64,000 bases of DNA from Fulvivirgaceae bacterium JP3-4 (GCA_029309925.1 JARKND010000004.1:682001-746000); one strand, 5' to 3'; positions 8,779 through 18,560 are shown, counted from the stretch's first letter. The notes: generated by a model not told the origin, from the letters alone. Translations and numbers: made by a program.

Positions 8779-10692
8779 TCAGAATTCAATAAAAACTTTT
8801 TTTGTGATCGTAGAATTCCCATTCAATGTAATGAAATACATTCCTTTAACGACAGGCGGATCGATCACTATGTTGTTCTCGCTGCTCCCGAGATTACGCT
8901 CATACAAAATTCTTCCGGTAACGTCTTTCAACACACATTGCCTGAACAGATTGTCTGGAAATGTGACTGTTATTTTCTGCTTTGCGGGGTTTGGGAAAAT
9001 TTGCACATCGACTTCTTCCACTTCGTTTAAGCTTGTGATCACATTACTGCCATGCTCGACCAATACGTATGTAACAGAACGCGAAGGCAGGGTCAGTTTA
9101 ATCCCAGATCCCACTGTCGAAGAGTTTGCCGGTATAGCCAGAAAATTGGAAGGTCCTCCTGCAGCGAAGGATCCGGATTTTCCATTGATGGAAACTTTTA
9201 ACGGAAAGCTCGGATCATCTGTCCCAGGCGTCAGTGTATAATAATAGTAACGATCACCGAACCCATAATTTTCGAATGCCACGGAAGCAACTTTTGAACT
9301 TCCGCCCTTGTTGATAAGCACGATTCCTGCCTCTTTATCATTGAACAGGGATGCATAGCTCACCACGTCCGGGCTACCTGACACCGAACTTTTAATCATC
9401 GTATCGCCAAAATATTTCTGAAAGTAGTACATGTAGTAATAGACTGCACGCGGATTCCAGCGCGGATCATTCGTGGCATCTCCCTGGCTGAACATTCCAT
9501 GATCGTTTCCATTGCTCCATCCGTTGGCGAGATCCCACCGACACGCGAGCGCATAGTTGTTCTGAATCAGCTCACCCAATACAAGCGCTGCATGAATTCC
9601 ATTGATACTCGATGCCTGCTGTTTAGATCCTTCCGCGAAGATGTTCCATTCAGTGAGCGCGAGTGGCTTTGGCGTGACACCGGCATCTTTTATATACTTT
9701 TCCACAACGGTACGCATACTGCGCGTTACCGCACTTGCAGAATTCAAGACGTCAGCCACAGACGAGTTGGCCTGAAACGGTGTGTAGTAGCTGTGAATGA
9801 TGTAGTAGTCAGGAATGTTTCCGGAGGCTTGGAGTACGCCCGTATTCCAGTTCCTGTCTGTGTTGTTCCACCAGCCTGCAGGTTCTTCCTGTAAAAGCTG
9901 AGCGCCTAAATAAATGGTTGCTCCTATCTCGGCTGCAGCCTTGCGCATTGAATCAGCGAAAACTTTGAAGTGCTGGCCATATAAAGCCCCTGTTATAATT
10001 TCAGGCTGACCATCTTTGTTGTCTGCAGTATTGATTCTGAATCCCGCCTGCCAGGCGCCATTGCTTTCATTCCCGATCTCCCAGAATTTTGTGCGGCCGT
10101 TATCATAACGAACCCACTCAGCCGCATGGTGCGCAGCGGATGCAACGGGATTCGCAGCGGTGCTGTAACGCGCATAGCCATAATTGACGGTGATAATACC
10201 GGTGGAGTTGGTCATCTGCAGCATCCGATAATAGTTGTCCACTGACATGGTCCACTCTTCATTATTCTTGCCGTACCAGTAGCCAGGATCCTGCGGAGTT
10301 CCGTTGGAATCAAGAAGCTTCGCAGGAGCATCAGGTGGCGGGACATTCCGGTCTGCATTCCAGAAGTAAACACTGCTGAGATTTCCGCCCGGGAAACGCA
10401 ACACGTTTGGTGAAAGTGCTTTGATGTGATCTATCAATGGCGTCTGGTTAACCATCTGCGTCATGTAGACATTCGCGTTGTTGCCGTAAATATATTTCGA
10501 AACGGGTGCGACATTATCTCCTGCATCAATTACAACGGACACACCAGGTACAGATGTCGGTTTCTCTACGTCTACATATGAAGGAATTTTTGCTTCACGT
10601 GGTGCGTGATCATTCATGAAAAAACCGAGCGGTTGCTGCCCATCGGCAGCTGAACAGTACAACAGCACCACAAAGAGAAAAATGAACCTCAT
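8779..10692 (-). CDS. Clan GH-A glycoside hydrolase with T9SS type A tail
   Basis: The ATG at 10692 is preferred: it is preceded by AAGGAAG on the coding strand and begins the signal peptide MRFIFLFVVLLYCSAADG. An in-frame ATG at 10716 would add 8 residues. Of the 637 residues, about 50-440 form a TIM-barrel with LRFPGGNLSSVYFWN, a likely acid/base in WEIGNES (Glu209) and a likely nucleophile in ALTEWN (Glu348). This resembles GH51 alpha-L-arabinofuranosidases and more distantly GH44; the exact family is uncertain. A beta-sandwich follows, and the end is a type A Por sorting domain (IFPNPAKQKITVTF ... GMYFITLNGN), so the enzyme is probably secreted by the T9SS. It would remove side chains or cut beta-glycans together with the adjacent GH5. 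Confidence 0.8.
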   Translation of the reverse strand: MRFIFLFVVLLYCSAADGQQPLGFFMNDHAPREAKIPSYVDVEKPTSVPGVSVVIDAGDNVAPVSKYIYGNNANVYMTQMVNQTPLIDHIKALSPNVLRFPGGNLSSVYFWNADRNVPPPDAPAKLLDSNGTPQDPGYWYGKNNEEWTMSVDNYYRMLQMTNSTGIITVNYGYARYSTAANPVASAAHHAAEWVRYDNGRTKFWEIGNESNGAWQAGFRINTADNKDGQPEIITGALYGQHFKVFADSMRKAAAEIGATIYLGAQLLQEEPAGWWNNTDRNWNTGVLQASGNIPDYYIIHSYYTPFQANSSVADVLNSASAVTRSMRTVVEKYIKDAGVTPKPLALTEWNIFAEGSKQQASSINGIHAALVLGELIQNNYALACRWDLANGWSNGNDHGMFSQGDATNDPRWNPRAVYYYMYYFQKYFGDTMIKSSVSGSPDVVSYASLFNDKEAGIVLINKGGSSKVASVAFENYGFGDRYYYYTLTPGTDDPSFPLKVSINGKSGSFAAGGPSNFLAIPANSSTVGSGIKLTLPSRSVTYVLVEHGSNVITSLNEVEEVDVQIFPNPAKQKITVTFPDNLFRQCVLKDVTGRILYERNLGSSENNIVIDPPVVKGMYFITLNGNSTITKKVFIEF

Positions 10693-10743
10693 CGCTTCCT
10701 TACCAGGTTCCTGCATGGATCATCAATCAGCGCTACCATAGGT

Positions 10744-11127
10744 CTATCCCACGAATTCGATGTTGTCGATCTGCATGGTGTATGGCAACTTCGGATCACG
10801 GTTTCCATTATCCTGAAAGATAAAATTATCAAGTCGCGCAGGATTTCCAACCTCGCTCAGAGGCACGGTGAACTCCGTCCATGTTCCCGCGGTCAACCTA
10901 ATTGGAACGGGCGTGCCCCAGTTGAGCGTAAAGTTTACAACCTTGCCAGTCGTTCCCGGTCCGCCACATACCGAAAATTTAACTGCCTTGAAGTGCTTCA
11001 GTTGCAGGCTTGAGTGGTGCAACTGAACACGGCTCCAGTTTTTATTGAATGTGACGGAAGCAGACTGGATCAGGCTTCGGTACACGTTCGTCATGATCGC
11101 GATTTTGGGATTGATAGTATTGGTCAT
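10744..11127 (-). CDS. Stand-alone carbohydrate-binding-like beta-sandwich protein
   Basis: The ATG at 11127 gives 127 residues; a GTG at 11190 in the same frame would add a basic stretch with no signal character. The body (NWSRVQLHHSSLQL, FKAVKFSVCGGPGTTG, LTAGTWTEFTVPLSEVG, NFIFQDNGN, MQIDNIEFVG) has the strand order of the carbohydrate-binding-like domains often attached to bacterial glycanases, where TWTEVTIPLS and an Asp/Glu-containing last strand recur. No signal peptide, sorting tail or catalytic domain is present, which is unusual. It lies directly upstream of the GH-A hydrolase (start at 10692) on the same strand and may have been a module of that or another enzyme. The function is unproven. 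Confidence 0.55.
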   Translation of the reverse strand: MTNTINPKIAIMTNVYRSLIQSASVTFNKNWSRVQLHHSSLQLKHFKAVKFSVCGGPGTTGKVVNFTLNWGTPVPIRLTAGTWTEFTVPLSEVGNPARLDNFIFQDNGNRDPKLPYTMQIDNIEFVG

Positions 11128-11448
11128 AACAATTGGTTTATATCTTTTGTCGTTGACCCGGGGGGAAGCCAGGCGAGGGTGTAAAAACACCCCCAGGCAA
11201 CCCGTTAACCCAAGACAACGGAATTTTAGCTCTGGTCAGGTTTCATAAAATTAGCCGACACACACGTTTGCACTGGTACGGTATTGTTCAGAAATGCGGC
11301 TGCGGACGTTAAGAAGAGGGCACCAAATGTTTATTTGTGGGTATCGTTCTGTTAATACCGAAATCGCAAAGAAAAAGCCCGACACCGCAATTGACTGGAA
11401 ATCAGCAATGAAGTTCTAACACGATAAGGATGGAGATTGCGCAAAGGT

Positions 11449-11562
11449 TTATGCTACGTACCTGAACAGCATCAGAATGACGCCTGCAACCACAAAGTAA
11501 ATAAGGATTTCTACCGCTAACAGAACTCGCTTCGTCCGCTTCAACCTCGATTGCATAAACAT
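11449..11562 (-). CDS. Predicted single-span small membrane protein, 37 aa
   Basis: A short frame in the gap between the regulator and the small binding protein encodes 37 residues: a basic N-terminus (MFMQSRLKRTKR) followed by one hydrophobic span (VLLAVEILIYFVVAGVILML) and a short tail FRYVA. The positive-inside charge pattern is typical of real small membrane proteins rather than chance translation. The bases just upstream on the coding strand (11582-11575) read TATTTTTG, a match to the Bacteroidota -7 element TAnnTTTG, though no good -33 element is visible. A second ATG two codons in is also possible. Function unknown. Confidence 0.45.
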   Translation of the reverse strand: MFMQSRLKRTKRVLLAVEILIYFVVAGVILMLFRYVA

Positions 11563-11638
11563 TATTGAATAGAACAAAAATATTCAACTGTGCCCGTCCA
11601 TCGGTACATGAATTCTTTATAAAATGGTATTGGATTGT

Positions 11639-14600
11639 TTAATCCTGTGATTGTACCTTCTTTTCTTTCTTTTCAGAAGCGTAGGCAGAAGGTAACGCGT
11701 TGAATTCTTCCTTAAAATACTTTGCGAAATATTTGGGATTATTGAAGCCGACCTGGTAAGCAATCTCCGAAACGGTAAACTGACTTTTCTCCAACAGCTG
11801 GGCCGCACGCTGAAGGCGTATCACGCGAATAAATTCTATTGGCGTCTTCCCGGTCAGCGCAAGGATCTTCTTGTACAGCAGCACACGACTCATTCCCATC
11901 TGACGACTCAATTCCTCAACTGAAAAATCTTTATTCGTAAGATTTTCCTCCACGCAGGTTATGGCATTCTTCACAAACTTTTCATCCTGTGAAGTCACCT
12001 GGATCTCACTGCCCTTGATCTCAAGGTGCTTATTGAAGTGTTTTTGAATGCTCTCGTGCTGACGGATCAGGTTCCGGATCCGGGATTCCAGAATTTCAAA
12101 ATTAAACGGCTTTGTAATATAATCGTTGGCTCCGGAGCCGAAGCCCTCGATCTTCTGATCCTCAGCTGCGCGAGCAGTGAGAAGAATTACGGGTATATGC
12201 GATGTAGTGGCGTCTGCCTTCAGCTTCTTGCAAAGTTCGATACCATCCATCTCTGGCATCATGATGTCACTCACGATGAGATCGGGAATATTTTTGATCG
12301 CGCGCTCAAATCCCTGAACACCATTGGAAGCTTCAATCACATGGTATTCCTTGTGCAAATTATCTTTCAGATAGTGGCGAAAATCCTCATTGTCTTCAAC
12401 AAGTAAAAGTGATGGTTTCGCAACCGAGGCCGACCGATCATGATCATCTTCTTCCTCCATAACAAGCAGTTCATCGTGATGCTCCAGTCTGGTCACTGGC
12501 AGGGACACCGTGAACGTACTTCCTTTTCCGGGTTCACTTTGCACATCGATGGTCCCGCCATGAATCTTCACAAACTCCTGTGTGATGGACAACCCGATAC
12601 CGTTGCCCTGATTCACCATGGATGCAGGCAACTCATTCTGAAAGAACCTGTCGAACACCTTGCTGATTTTGTCCGCAGGAATTCCGATGCCTGTATCGAT
12701 CACTTTTATCTCCAGCATGGATGAATGATCATCTTCACGCAACGCAAGGTCTACACTCACTTTTCCGCCCTCAGGAGTAAACTTAAATGCATTTGACAGC
12801 AGGTTGAAAACGATCTTTTCAATTTTATCCTGATCAAAGTGTGTCTCAAGTGACGTTACGGTGGAATTGAACGACAATCCAACATGCTTCTTTTCAGAAA
12901 GGTCGGCAAACGAGTAGACAAGTTCGCGAATGAACGAAACAATGTCGCCTTCCGATGGATTGAGCTGCACTTCCTGAACTTCCAGCTTGCGAAAATCGAG
13001 CAACTGGTTTACCAGGTTCAGCAGGCGTCTCGCATTCCGCTGCATCACCTGGAACTGTTTCTTTTCTTCAGGATCACGCGAATGCTTCAGTAATTTTTCA
13101 AGTGGTGTGAGGATCAGTGTAAGCGGTGTGCGGAATTCGTGGCTCACATTGGTGAAAAAACGGATCTTCATCATGTCAAGCTCGTGCATGCGTTGCGCCT
13201 GCAGTCGTTCCTGCTGAATCCTGAACTTCACGCGCTCTCGTGTTACGGCAAGATATCGCAGGATCAGCAACGCGCATATAATGAATACGCCATAGAGTAC
13301 AAACGCAAAGTTTGATTTCCAGAACGGAGGCAGAACTTTAATCCTGAGTACAGCCATATCATCGCTCCAGACGCCATCGCTATTCGAAGCCTTCACCTTA
13401 AACGTATAGTTGCCAGGGTCGAGGTTTGTAAAAGTGATTTTGCGCTCATCCGCGCTTGTGGTCAGCCAGTCCTTGTTGAACCCTTCCATCATGTAAGCGT
13501 ACTTACTCTTCTCGGGATGAAAGAAATTCAACGCGGCAAACTCAATTGAAAAAACATTGTTCGCGGGCTTTAAGGTGATCTCTTCAGCCTGGCCAATCGC
13601 TGCGGGAAGGATCACATTCTTGTTGATCTCCTCTCCCACATTCACGCTCCGGTTGAAAACCTGGAAGTCAGTAAAAATCACTTTGGGCCGGCTGTTGTCC
13701 ACACCGATGTTCTCCGGCTGAAAAATATTGAAGCCATTAGATCCTCCGTAAATCAGCTCTCCACTTGAACATTTCAACACAGCGTTTTCATGAAAGGCGC
13801 CATTGATCAATCCATCTGACTGATCATAGTTCTTAAAGCTAAACTGATAATTATTGTTTTTGTCCTGCGTGATGGTCAACTTGGAAAGACCACTCGGTGT
13901 ACTCATCCATAAATTTCCCTGGCTATCCTCCGTGATCGTCAGAACGTTTTTTTCTTTCAGTCCGTCTTTTTCAATAAAACTTCTGAATGTCCTGGTTTGA
14001 CGGTCGAAGAGATTCAAACCTCCATGGGTTCCAATCCATACAAGTCCACGGCTGTCTTCATACACACTGAAGATACCGTTGCTGCTGATGGAAGTCGGAT
14101 CGTTCGGATTGGTCAGGTAATGTGTAAAGCGTCCGGATGCTTTATCCAATACTTCCAGCCCATAGCCAGTGCCCACCCACATATTACCGTTGCGATCTTC
14201 ATGCAATGCGGGAACATACGGTGTGTGAATTGAATTGGCGTCTCCGCTCCTGTAATGATAGAACTCATTTTTGTTGCGATCGAAAACCGAAATCCCGCCC
14301 TTTAGTGTACCAAGCCAGATATTGTGATTCGAGTCCTCAAGAATTTCCCAGATGTTATCATCTCCGACACTGCGCGGATTAGCCGGATCATGCGTGTAGC
14401 GTGTGAACTTCCTTCCATCGAATTTATTCAGCCCTCCATAGTATGTGCCGATCCACAGATTCTCCTCGTGATCGAGAAGCAAACTTACAATCACATTATT
14501 GCTCAGCGAGTTCTGATCGTGCGGGTTGTTGGTAAACCTCCGGAAAGAATTCGTCTTGCGGTTAAAATGCAGGAGGCCGCCTCCGTTTGTCCCGATCCAG

Positions 14601-15748
14601 ATATTGCCATCCTTGTCTTCCGCGAAAGCGTTCACATCATTGAATGGAAGACTCTCAGGCCTGGAAGACTGATGCTTATAATGGCGGAAGCGATAGATGT
14701 TTTCATGATAATAGGTCACGCCATTTTTGTAAGTGCCTACCCATATGATGCCTTCATTATCTTTATACAGACATTGGATGCTGTTTTCACTGAGCGTGCG
14801 CTCGTCCTCTTCATCAGCTACGAGATACCGGACAGAAAAATCTTTTTTATTGACAACATTGATACCTCCATGGTCCGTGCCGATCCATATGAGTCCGTTA
14901 TCGTGCTGGACGATCTGCCTGACGATGTTGGATTTCAGCTTGACTTTTGACTGACTGTTGATCGCTTCAATCTTCTGCGTTGACGTGTTGAAATAAAAGC
15001 ACCCGTAATTCCTGTCGTTGTGAATCCACAGATCATCATCCTGATCGACCATCAGACGGTACTCAAATTTTTCACCGTTGAATCTTCGTTTAAGCTCGTC
15101 ATTCCGGTAAACGACTTTCTTCGTCTTGTAATCGAGTTTTTCAAAAATTCCGTCCTGATGCACAAGCCAGACATTCCCCTTACTGTCTTCCTGAATGGAC
15201 GACATTTCCATACTGGCGATGCTCGAAGACTCGCCAGGATCATGAACGAGTCGTGTGGTTTTACGACTCTTCGAATCAAAAAAGAACAATCCCTGGTTGT
15301 AATGAATGAACCAGAAATTGCCGTTCCGGTCCTTGCGTATAAAGGTGATGAGTCCTCGCGCGACCGACCATCGTCTCAGAACTTTGTCGGTGCTGCGGAT
15401 AAATTTTTCCATGCGCGGATCGTAGATGCAGTTCCCCGAATGAGAATATATCCATAGCAGTCCATCCGGAGCTTCCTGAATTTTAGTGATGTCATCAACA
15501 CGGATCGTGGATGTATCGCCCGGAACATTCCGAAACACTTTGATGCCATAACCATCGTAGCGATTGAGACCGGAAGATGTTGCAAACCAAAGAAAGCCCC
15601 GTTCATCCTTTAAGATATCGTTCACAAGATGATGCGAAAGACCATACGTCATATCCAGTCGCGCAAACTGGTAGTCCTGCGGTTGCGCAAACAGGTTCGT
15701 GACAACGTTTAAGAAAAAAAATGACTTGACAATCCAGGTGACCTTCAT
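11639..15748 (-). CDS. Hybrid two-component system regulator (HTCS), AraC output
   Basis: This 1369-residue protein fuses a whole signalling pathway. A signal peptide (1-22) is followed by two Reg_prop beta-propellers (repeated GLVWIGTHGGLN, NLWIGTYYGGLN motifs) and a Y_Y_Y domain to about 805, all periplasmic. One membrane span (about 813-834) leads to the HisKA domain with phospho-acceptor His870 in NVSHEFRTPLT, an HATPase_c with NLLSNAFKF, a receiver with Asp1161 in SDIMMPEMDG, and a C-terminal AraC helix-turn-helix (VSEIAYQVGFNNPKYFAKYF). HTCS proteins sense released oligosaccharides and activate polysaccharide-utilisation genes. It sits between the CBM35-GH26 mannanase and the GH5/GH-A genes, which are its likely targets; a mannan-type ligand is inferred. 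Confidence 0.95.
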   Translation of the reverse strand: MKVTWIVKSFFFLNVVTNLFAQPQDYQFARLDMTYGLSHHLVNDILKDERGFLWFATSSGLNRYDGYGIKVFRNVPGDTSTIRVDDITKIQEAPDGLLWIYSHSGNCIYDPRMEKFIRSTDKVLRRWSVARGLITFIRKDRNGNFWFIHYNQGLFFFDSKSRKTTRLVHDPGESSSIASMEMSSIQEDSKGNVWLVHQDGIFEKLDYKTKKVVYRNDELKRRFNGEKFEYRLMVDQDDDLWIHNDRNYGCFYFNTSTQKIEAINSQSKVKLKSNIVRQIVQHDNGLIWIGTDHGGINVVNKKDFSVRYLVADEEDERTLSENSIQCLYKDNEGIIWVGTYKNGVTYYHENIYRFRHYKHQSSRPESLPFNDVNAFAEDKDGNIWIGTNGGGLLHFNRKTNSFRRFTNNPHDQNSLSNNVIVSLLLDHEENLWIGTYYGGLNKFDGRKFTRYTHDPANPRSVGDDNIWEILEDSNHNIWLGTLKGGISVFDRNKNEFYHYRSGDANSIHTPYVPALHEDRNGNMWVGTGYGLEVLDKASGRFTHYLTNPNDPTSISSNGIFSVYEDSRGLVWIGTHGGLNLFDRQTRTFRSFIEKDGLKEKNVLTITEDSQGNLWMSTPSGLSKLTITQDKNNNYQFSFKNYDQSDGLINGAFHENAVLKCSSGELIYGGSNGFNIFQPENIGVDNSRPKVIFTDFQVFNRSVNVGEEINKNVILPAAIGQAEEITLKPANNVFSIEFAALNFFHPEKSKYAYMMEGFNKDWLTTSADERKITFTNLDPGNYTFKVKASNSDGVWSDDMAVLRIKVLPPFWKSNFAFVLYGVFIICALLILRYLAVTRERVKFRIQQERLQAQRMHELDMMKIRFFTNVSHEFRTPLTLILTPLEKLLKHSRDPEEKKQFQVMQRNARRLLNLVNQLLDFRKLEVQEVQLNPSEGDIVSFIRELVYSFADLSEKKHVGLSFNSTVTSLETHFDQDKIEKIVFNLLSNAFKFTPEGGKVSVDLALREDDHSSMLEIKVIDTGIGIPADKISKVFDRFFQNELPASMVNQGNGIGLSITQEFVKIHGGTIDVQSEPGKGSTFTVSLPVTRLEHHDELLVMEEEDDHDRSASVAKPSLLLVEDNEDFRHYLKDNLHKEYHVIEASNGVQGFERAIKNIPDLIVSDIMMPEMDGIELCKKLKADATTSHIPVILLTARAAEDQKIEGFGSGANDYITKPFNFEILESRIRNLIRQHESIQKHFNKHLEIKGSEIQVTSQDEKFVKNAITCVEENLTNKDFSVEELSRQMGMSRVLLYKKILALTGKTPIEFIRVIRLQRAAQLLEKSQFTVSEIAYQVGFNNPKYFAKYFKEEFNALPSAYASEKKEKKVQSQD

Positions 15749-15826
15749 ACAGGTAGGAGCAAACCCTGGTTAAAAATAACAAATCGTTGCTATTATTCTG
15801 CGCACTTCTCCATGGACGGAAAGCTG

Positions 15827-17476
15827 CTATTGCTTGAATACCTTAACAGCGGCCTGGTTCCTGAATTTCACGAAATATATTCCACACGCCTCGTTCGCCA
15901 GGGAGATAACTGCTTTGTTGGAGTTCTCAACACCAGAATGAACTTCGATTCCCAACGAATTGAAGATGAAAATCCGGCCGATCGGTGATTTCGCCTCAAT
16001 GTAGATTATATCCTTTATGATGGTCGGATAAATCTTCAGGCTATTGTCAACGTCTGCTGGCTCGGTTGAAAGGACCGGATCCGGTTCAGGTTCAGGTTCA
16101 TGTGTAACACCTTCATACGTCCTCAGGTCTGGCATTTCATCCAGCGTAATCACGTATTCATGATTCATAGTCTTTTTCCACAGATCGAGCGTGTTGTATT
16201 TTGCATCCCGCACAAATCCTCCGTACCACGGCATGAACCATGACCACGCAGCGCCATCGGCTACCAGGTTGTCAGGGTCGGGAAAAGAGCCACATTCACT
16301 CATTGTAATCAACTTCTTTTTGCCATACAAGTCGTTCATGTTGCTCCACTCGAGCACATGCGAACTGTGCACCCCGTCTTTATAAAGGTCGCGACCAACG
16401 ATATCGACATACGCATCGCCAGGATACCATTCGCTGTCGTTTGGCTCTCTTGTCCACACCCAGATCAGGTTCTTGAGGCCATGGTGATTGACCATTCTGT
16501 CAAACATGACCTGAAAAAGTTTTTTACATGGAGCTGCACCCTTCGCGCCCCACCAGAACCATCCGCCCGCAGCCTCATGCAGGGGGCGCCAGATTACCGG
16601 AACATTTTGTTGCTGCAGTTCTTTCAACAGGCCGGATATGTAATCGATGTCGGCAATCATGGCCTGATACTCAGGAGACGCGCTGTCAAATATCTTACTC
16701 ACATCGAAAGTCGTCTTATTCGTGTAAAACTCCTCAGTGTTACGCAGCGGATCGCGCCAATGCCAGCAGATCGCAGGTATGCCGTTCCGATCATAATATG
16801 TTTTTGCATCTTCAATTGGCTGACGATCGTTATACCACGCGTAATTTCTTCCGCTGTGCATAAAGTCCAGCCCCACAAGCGCTGGCTCCTTTCCGGTATT
16901 GGTCTTCAGCCAGTTGGTTTCGTCAAAACTATTGAGCGTCATCACACCGGAAATAACCTTCCTCCCGTAGTTGTCCTGGAGAAAGCGGTAAAGCCTGGCT
17001 GCATTTTGAATCGGCTGTGGCGTGACAAGCTGGGTGTTGATGTAAAACCGTGAATCCGCGGTCACGCGTTGAAATTCAATATAATCGATGTTGATATAAC
17101 CCCACGCCTTCAGGATTTTAACGTTATGGGTACCCGCAGAAAGCTTCAATGCAGAAGCAATTTTTTGCGAAGTATAATTCTGGTCAGAAGATGAAAAGTC
17201 AACGGTATTGCCATCGATGGAGAATACGTTGATTTTGTTTCCATTCGGTGCAGCCGCATGAATAAAGATATCGAAATAACCTTGCGTTGAGATGGATATA
17301 TCCCAGGAGAGGCTTCCTTCATTTTGTGCGACAAACTGGCCGCCAGACCGCCCCTGGCTCGATTGCTTCGTGGCACCTCCGCTTAACACTGCGCTTTCAG
17401 CTTCAAACCGCTGGCCCAGCACAACATTTGAAAAAACAACAAGACTAACAAGGGCAAGGACTTTTAACTGCATCAT
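15827..17476 (-). CDS. GH26 beta-mannanase with CBM35 and T9SS tail
   Basis: The ATG at 17476 is chosen over a TTG at 17497, because it begins the signal peptide MMQLKVLALVSLVVFSNVVLG. The 549 residues hold a CBM35-type module (about 22-135; FEAESAVLSGG ... INIDYIEF), a GH26 barrel (about 150-450) with acid/base Glu301 in RPLHEAAGGWFWWG and nucleophile Glu394 in TMSECGS, a Pro/Glu linker (EPEPEPDP), and a type A sorting domain ending VKFRNQAAVKVFKQ. GH26 enzymes with this WFWWG motif are endo-beta-1,4-mannanases. The enzyme should be secreted by the T9SS and bind mannan through its CBM. It lies 78 bp upstream of the HTCS gene on the same strand. Confidence 0.93.
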   Translation of the reverse strand: MMQLKVLALVSLVVFSNVVLGQRFEAESAVLSGGATKQSSQGRSGGQFVAQNEGSLSWDISISTQGYFDIFIHAAAPNGNKINVFSIDGNTVDFSSSDQNYTSQKIASALKLSAGTHNVKILKAWGYINIDYIEFQRVTADSRFYINTQLVTPQPIQNAARLYRFLQDNYGRKVISGVMTLNSFDETNWLKTNTGKEPALVGLDFMHSGRNYAWYNDRQPIEDAKTYYDRNGIPAICWHWRDPLRNTEEFYTNKTTFDVSKIFDSASPEYQAMIADIDYISGLLKELQQQNVPVIWRPLHEAAGGWFWWGAKGAAPCKKLFQVMFDRMVNHHGLKNLIWVWTREPNDSEWYPGDAYVDIVGRDLYKDGVHSSHVLEWSNMNDLYGKKKLITMSECGSFPDPDNLVADGAAWSWFMPWYGGFVRDAKYNTLDLWKKTMNHEYVITLDEMPDLRTYEGVTHEPEPEPDPVLSTEPADVDNSLKIYPTIIKDIIYIEAKSPIGRIFIFNSLGIEVHSGVENSNKAVISLANEACGIYFVKFRNQAAVKVFKQ

Positions 17477-17642
17477 TTGGCATTTAGCAGTGCTCAAGTT
17501 ACTGCAAAAACGTCACGGCTACCTTTCAAAAATCGTTTCAAAAGCCAGTGTAAATGATAATTGGGAGGTATAAAATGTTAAAAAATGCGGTCGGAAATGT
17601 AAAACTCGTTTTTCCAGCTGAAGGTCTGCGCGAAAGGGACGG

Positions 17643-18560
17643 TCACCCACGCAGCTGGCCAAGGGCATCAGGTTGTTTTTTGAGCAGTTGTCGGATCTCG
17701 GAAGTGTATTCGGGAATCGGTCCATGCTTACTGGCAACGAACGCACCTATCCGGTTTGCAACGCGGGCTGCATGGAGTGGATCTCCGAAGTTGCCAAGCA
17801 TGTGCATAAAGGCCGCGCTGAACGAATCGCCCGCGCCTACTGCATCGGCTACTGTCACGGGAACTCCAGGCACATGCGAGAGCCCTTTACCCTGCTCAAA
17901 CAAATAACAACCCTTCTCGGCAGCTGTGATAATCACCGTTTTGATATTCGGGAAAAGCGAGACAAGTGAACGCAGAAATTCTTCCATCGGAATTGAAACG
18001 CCAACGAGGATTTTCGATATCACCGGGAGCTCTTCGTTGTTAAGCTTGAAGACGTTACAAACCTTTAGAGAATTTCGGATGATTGCATCGTTATAGCAGC
18101 CTTTTCTGAGATTTACATCGTAAAAAACATGTTTGCTTTTAATGTTTTTCAGCAATGTCTCAAGCGTTTTCGCTGACACTGGATTGCGTTGAATCAGGGA
18201 GCCGAAATAAAAAACGTCAACATTTATTTTGAGAACCTCACGCATCACCTGTTCTGCTGCGATGAAATCGTATGCAACATTTTCGTGGATTACATAGTCC
18301 GGCTGACCCTTGCTTAAGGTAACGTCAACCGTTCCGGTGGGATGAACTTCATCCCACTGAACAAACCGGTTATCAACTCCACAGGTTTTACATTGATTGA
18401 ACGCCCGCATCCCCAGGTGGTCAGTGCCCAACCGCGAAATGATGTAGGCGTTATTGCCACATTGAGCACTGTGTGCAGCAAAGTTGAACGGTGCGCCTCC
18501 GAGATGCTCCTCCCCTTCGATAACATCCCAGAGTATTTCTCCAAATGACAGTACGTTCAT
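17643..18560 (-). CDS. PfkB-family sugar kinase (fructokinase-like)
   Basis: This 305-residue cytoplasmic kinase of the ribokinase/PfkB family starts with NVLSFGEILWDVI and the substrate-site GGAPFNFAAHSA, and ends with the family signature DAVGAGDSFSAAF containing the catalytic base Asp245. The length and the GGAPFN motif are like bacterial fructokinases that make fructose-6-phosphate. Mannose from mannan degradation enters central metabolism through fructose or fructose-6-phosphate, so it may serve the glycanase cluster (inference). A good promoter match lies upstream at 18644-18673, so it can be expressed separately from the histidine kinase gene that precedes it. Confidence 0.85.
   Translation of the reverse strand: MNVLSFGEILWDVIEGEEHLGGAPFNFAAHSAQCGNNAYIISRLGTDHLGMRAFNQCKTCGVDNRFVQWDEVHPTGTVDVTLSKGQPDYVIHENVAYDFIAAEQVMREVLKINVDVFYFGSLIQRNPVSAKTLETLLKNIKSKHVFYDVNLRKGCYNDAIIRNSLKVCNVFKLNNEELPVISKILVGVSIPMEEFLRSLVSLFPNIKTVIITAAEKGCYLFEQGKGLSHVPGVPVTVADAVGAGDSFSAAFMHMLGNFGDPLHAARVANRIGAFVASKHGPIPEYTSEIRQLLKKQPDALGQLRG

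Noticed and set aside
8779-10692. Assignment of the GH-A enzyme to GH44
   Set aside because: The NES and TEWN motifs and the RFPGGN strand fit a GH51-like enzyme at least as well; a profile search (dbCAN) would decide, so only the clan is named.
11294-11419. 41-codon plus-strand frame (MRLRTLRRGHQMF...)
   Set aside because: Basic and soluble with no start signal, promoter match or family likeness; probably chance.
11402-11587. 61-codon minus-strand frame between the HTCS gene and the small binding protein
   Set aside because: It overlaps the better 37-residue membrane frame in another phase and has no recognisable structure.
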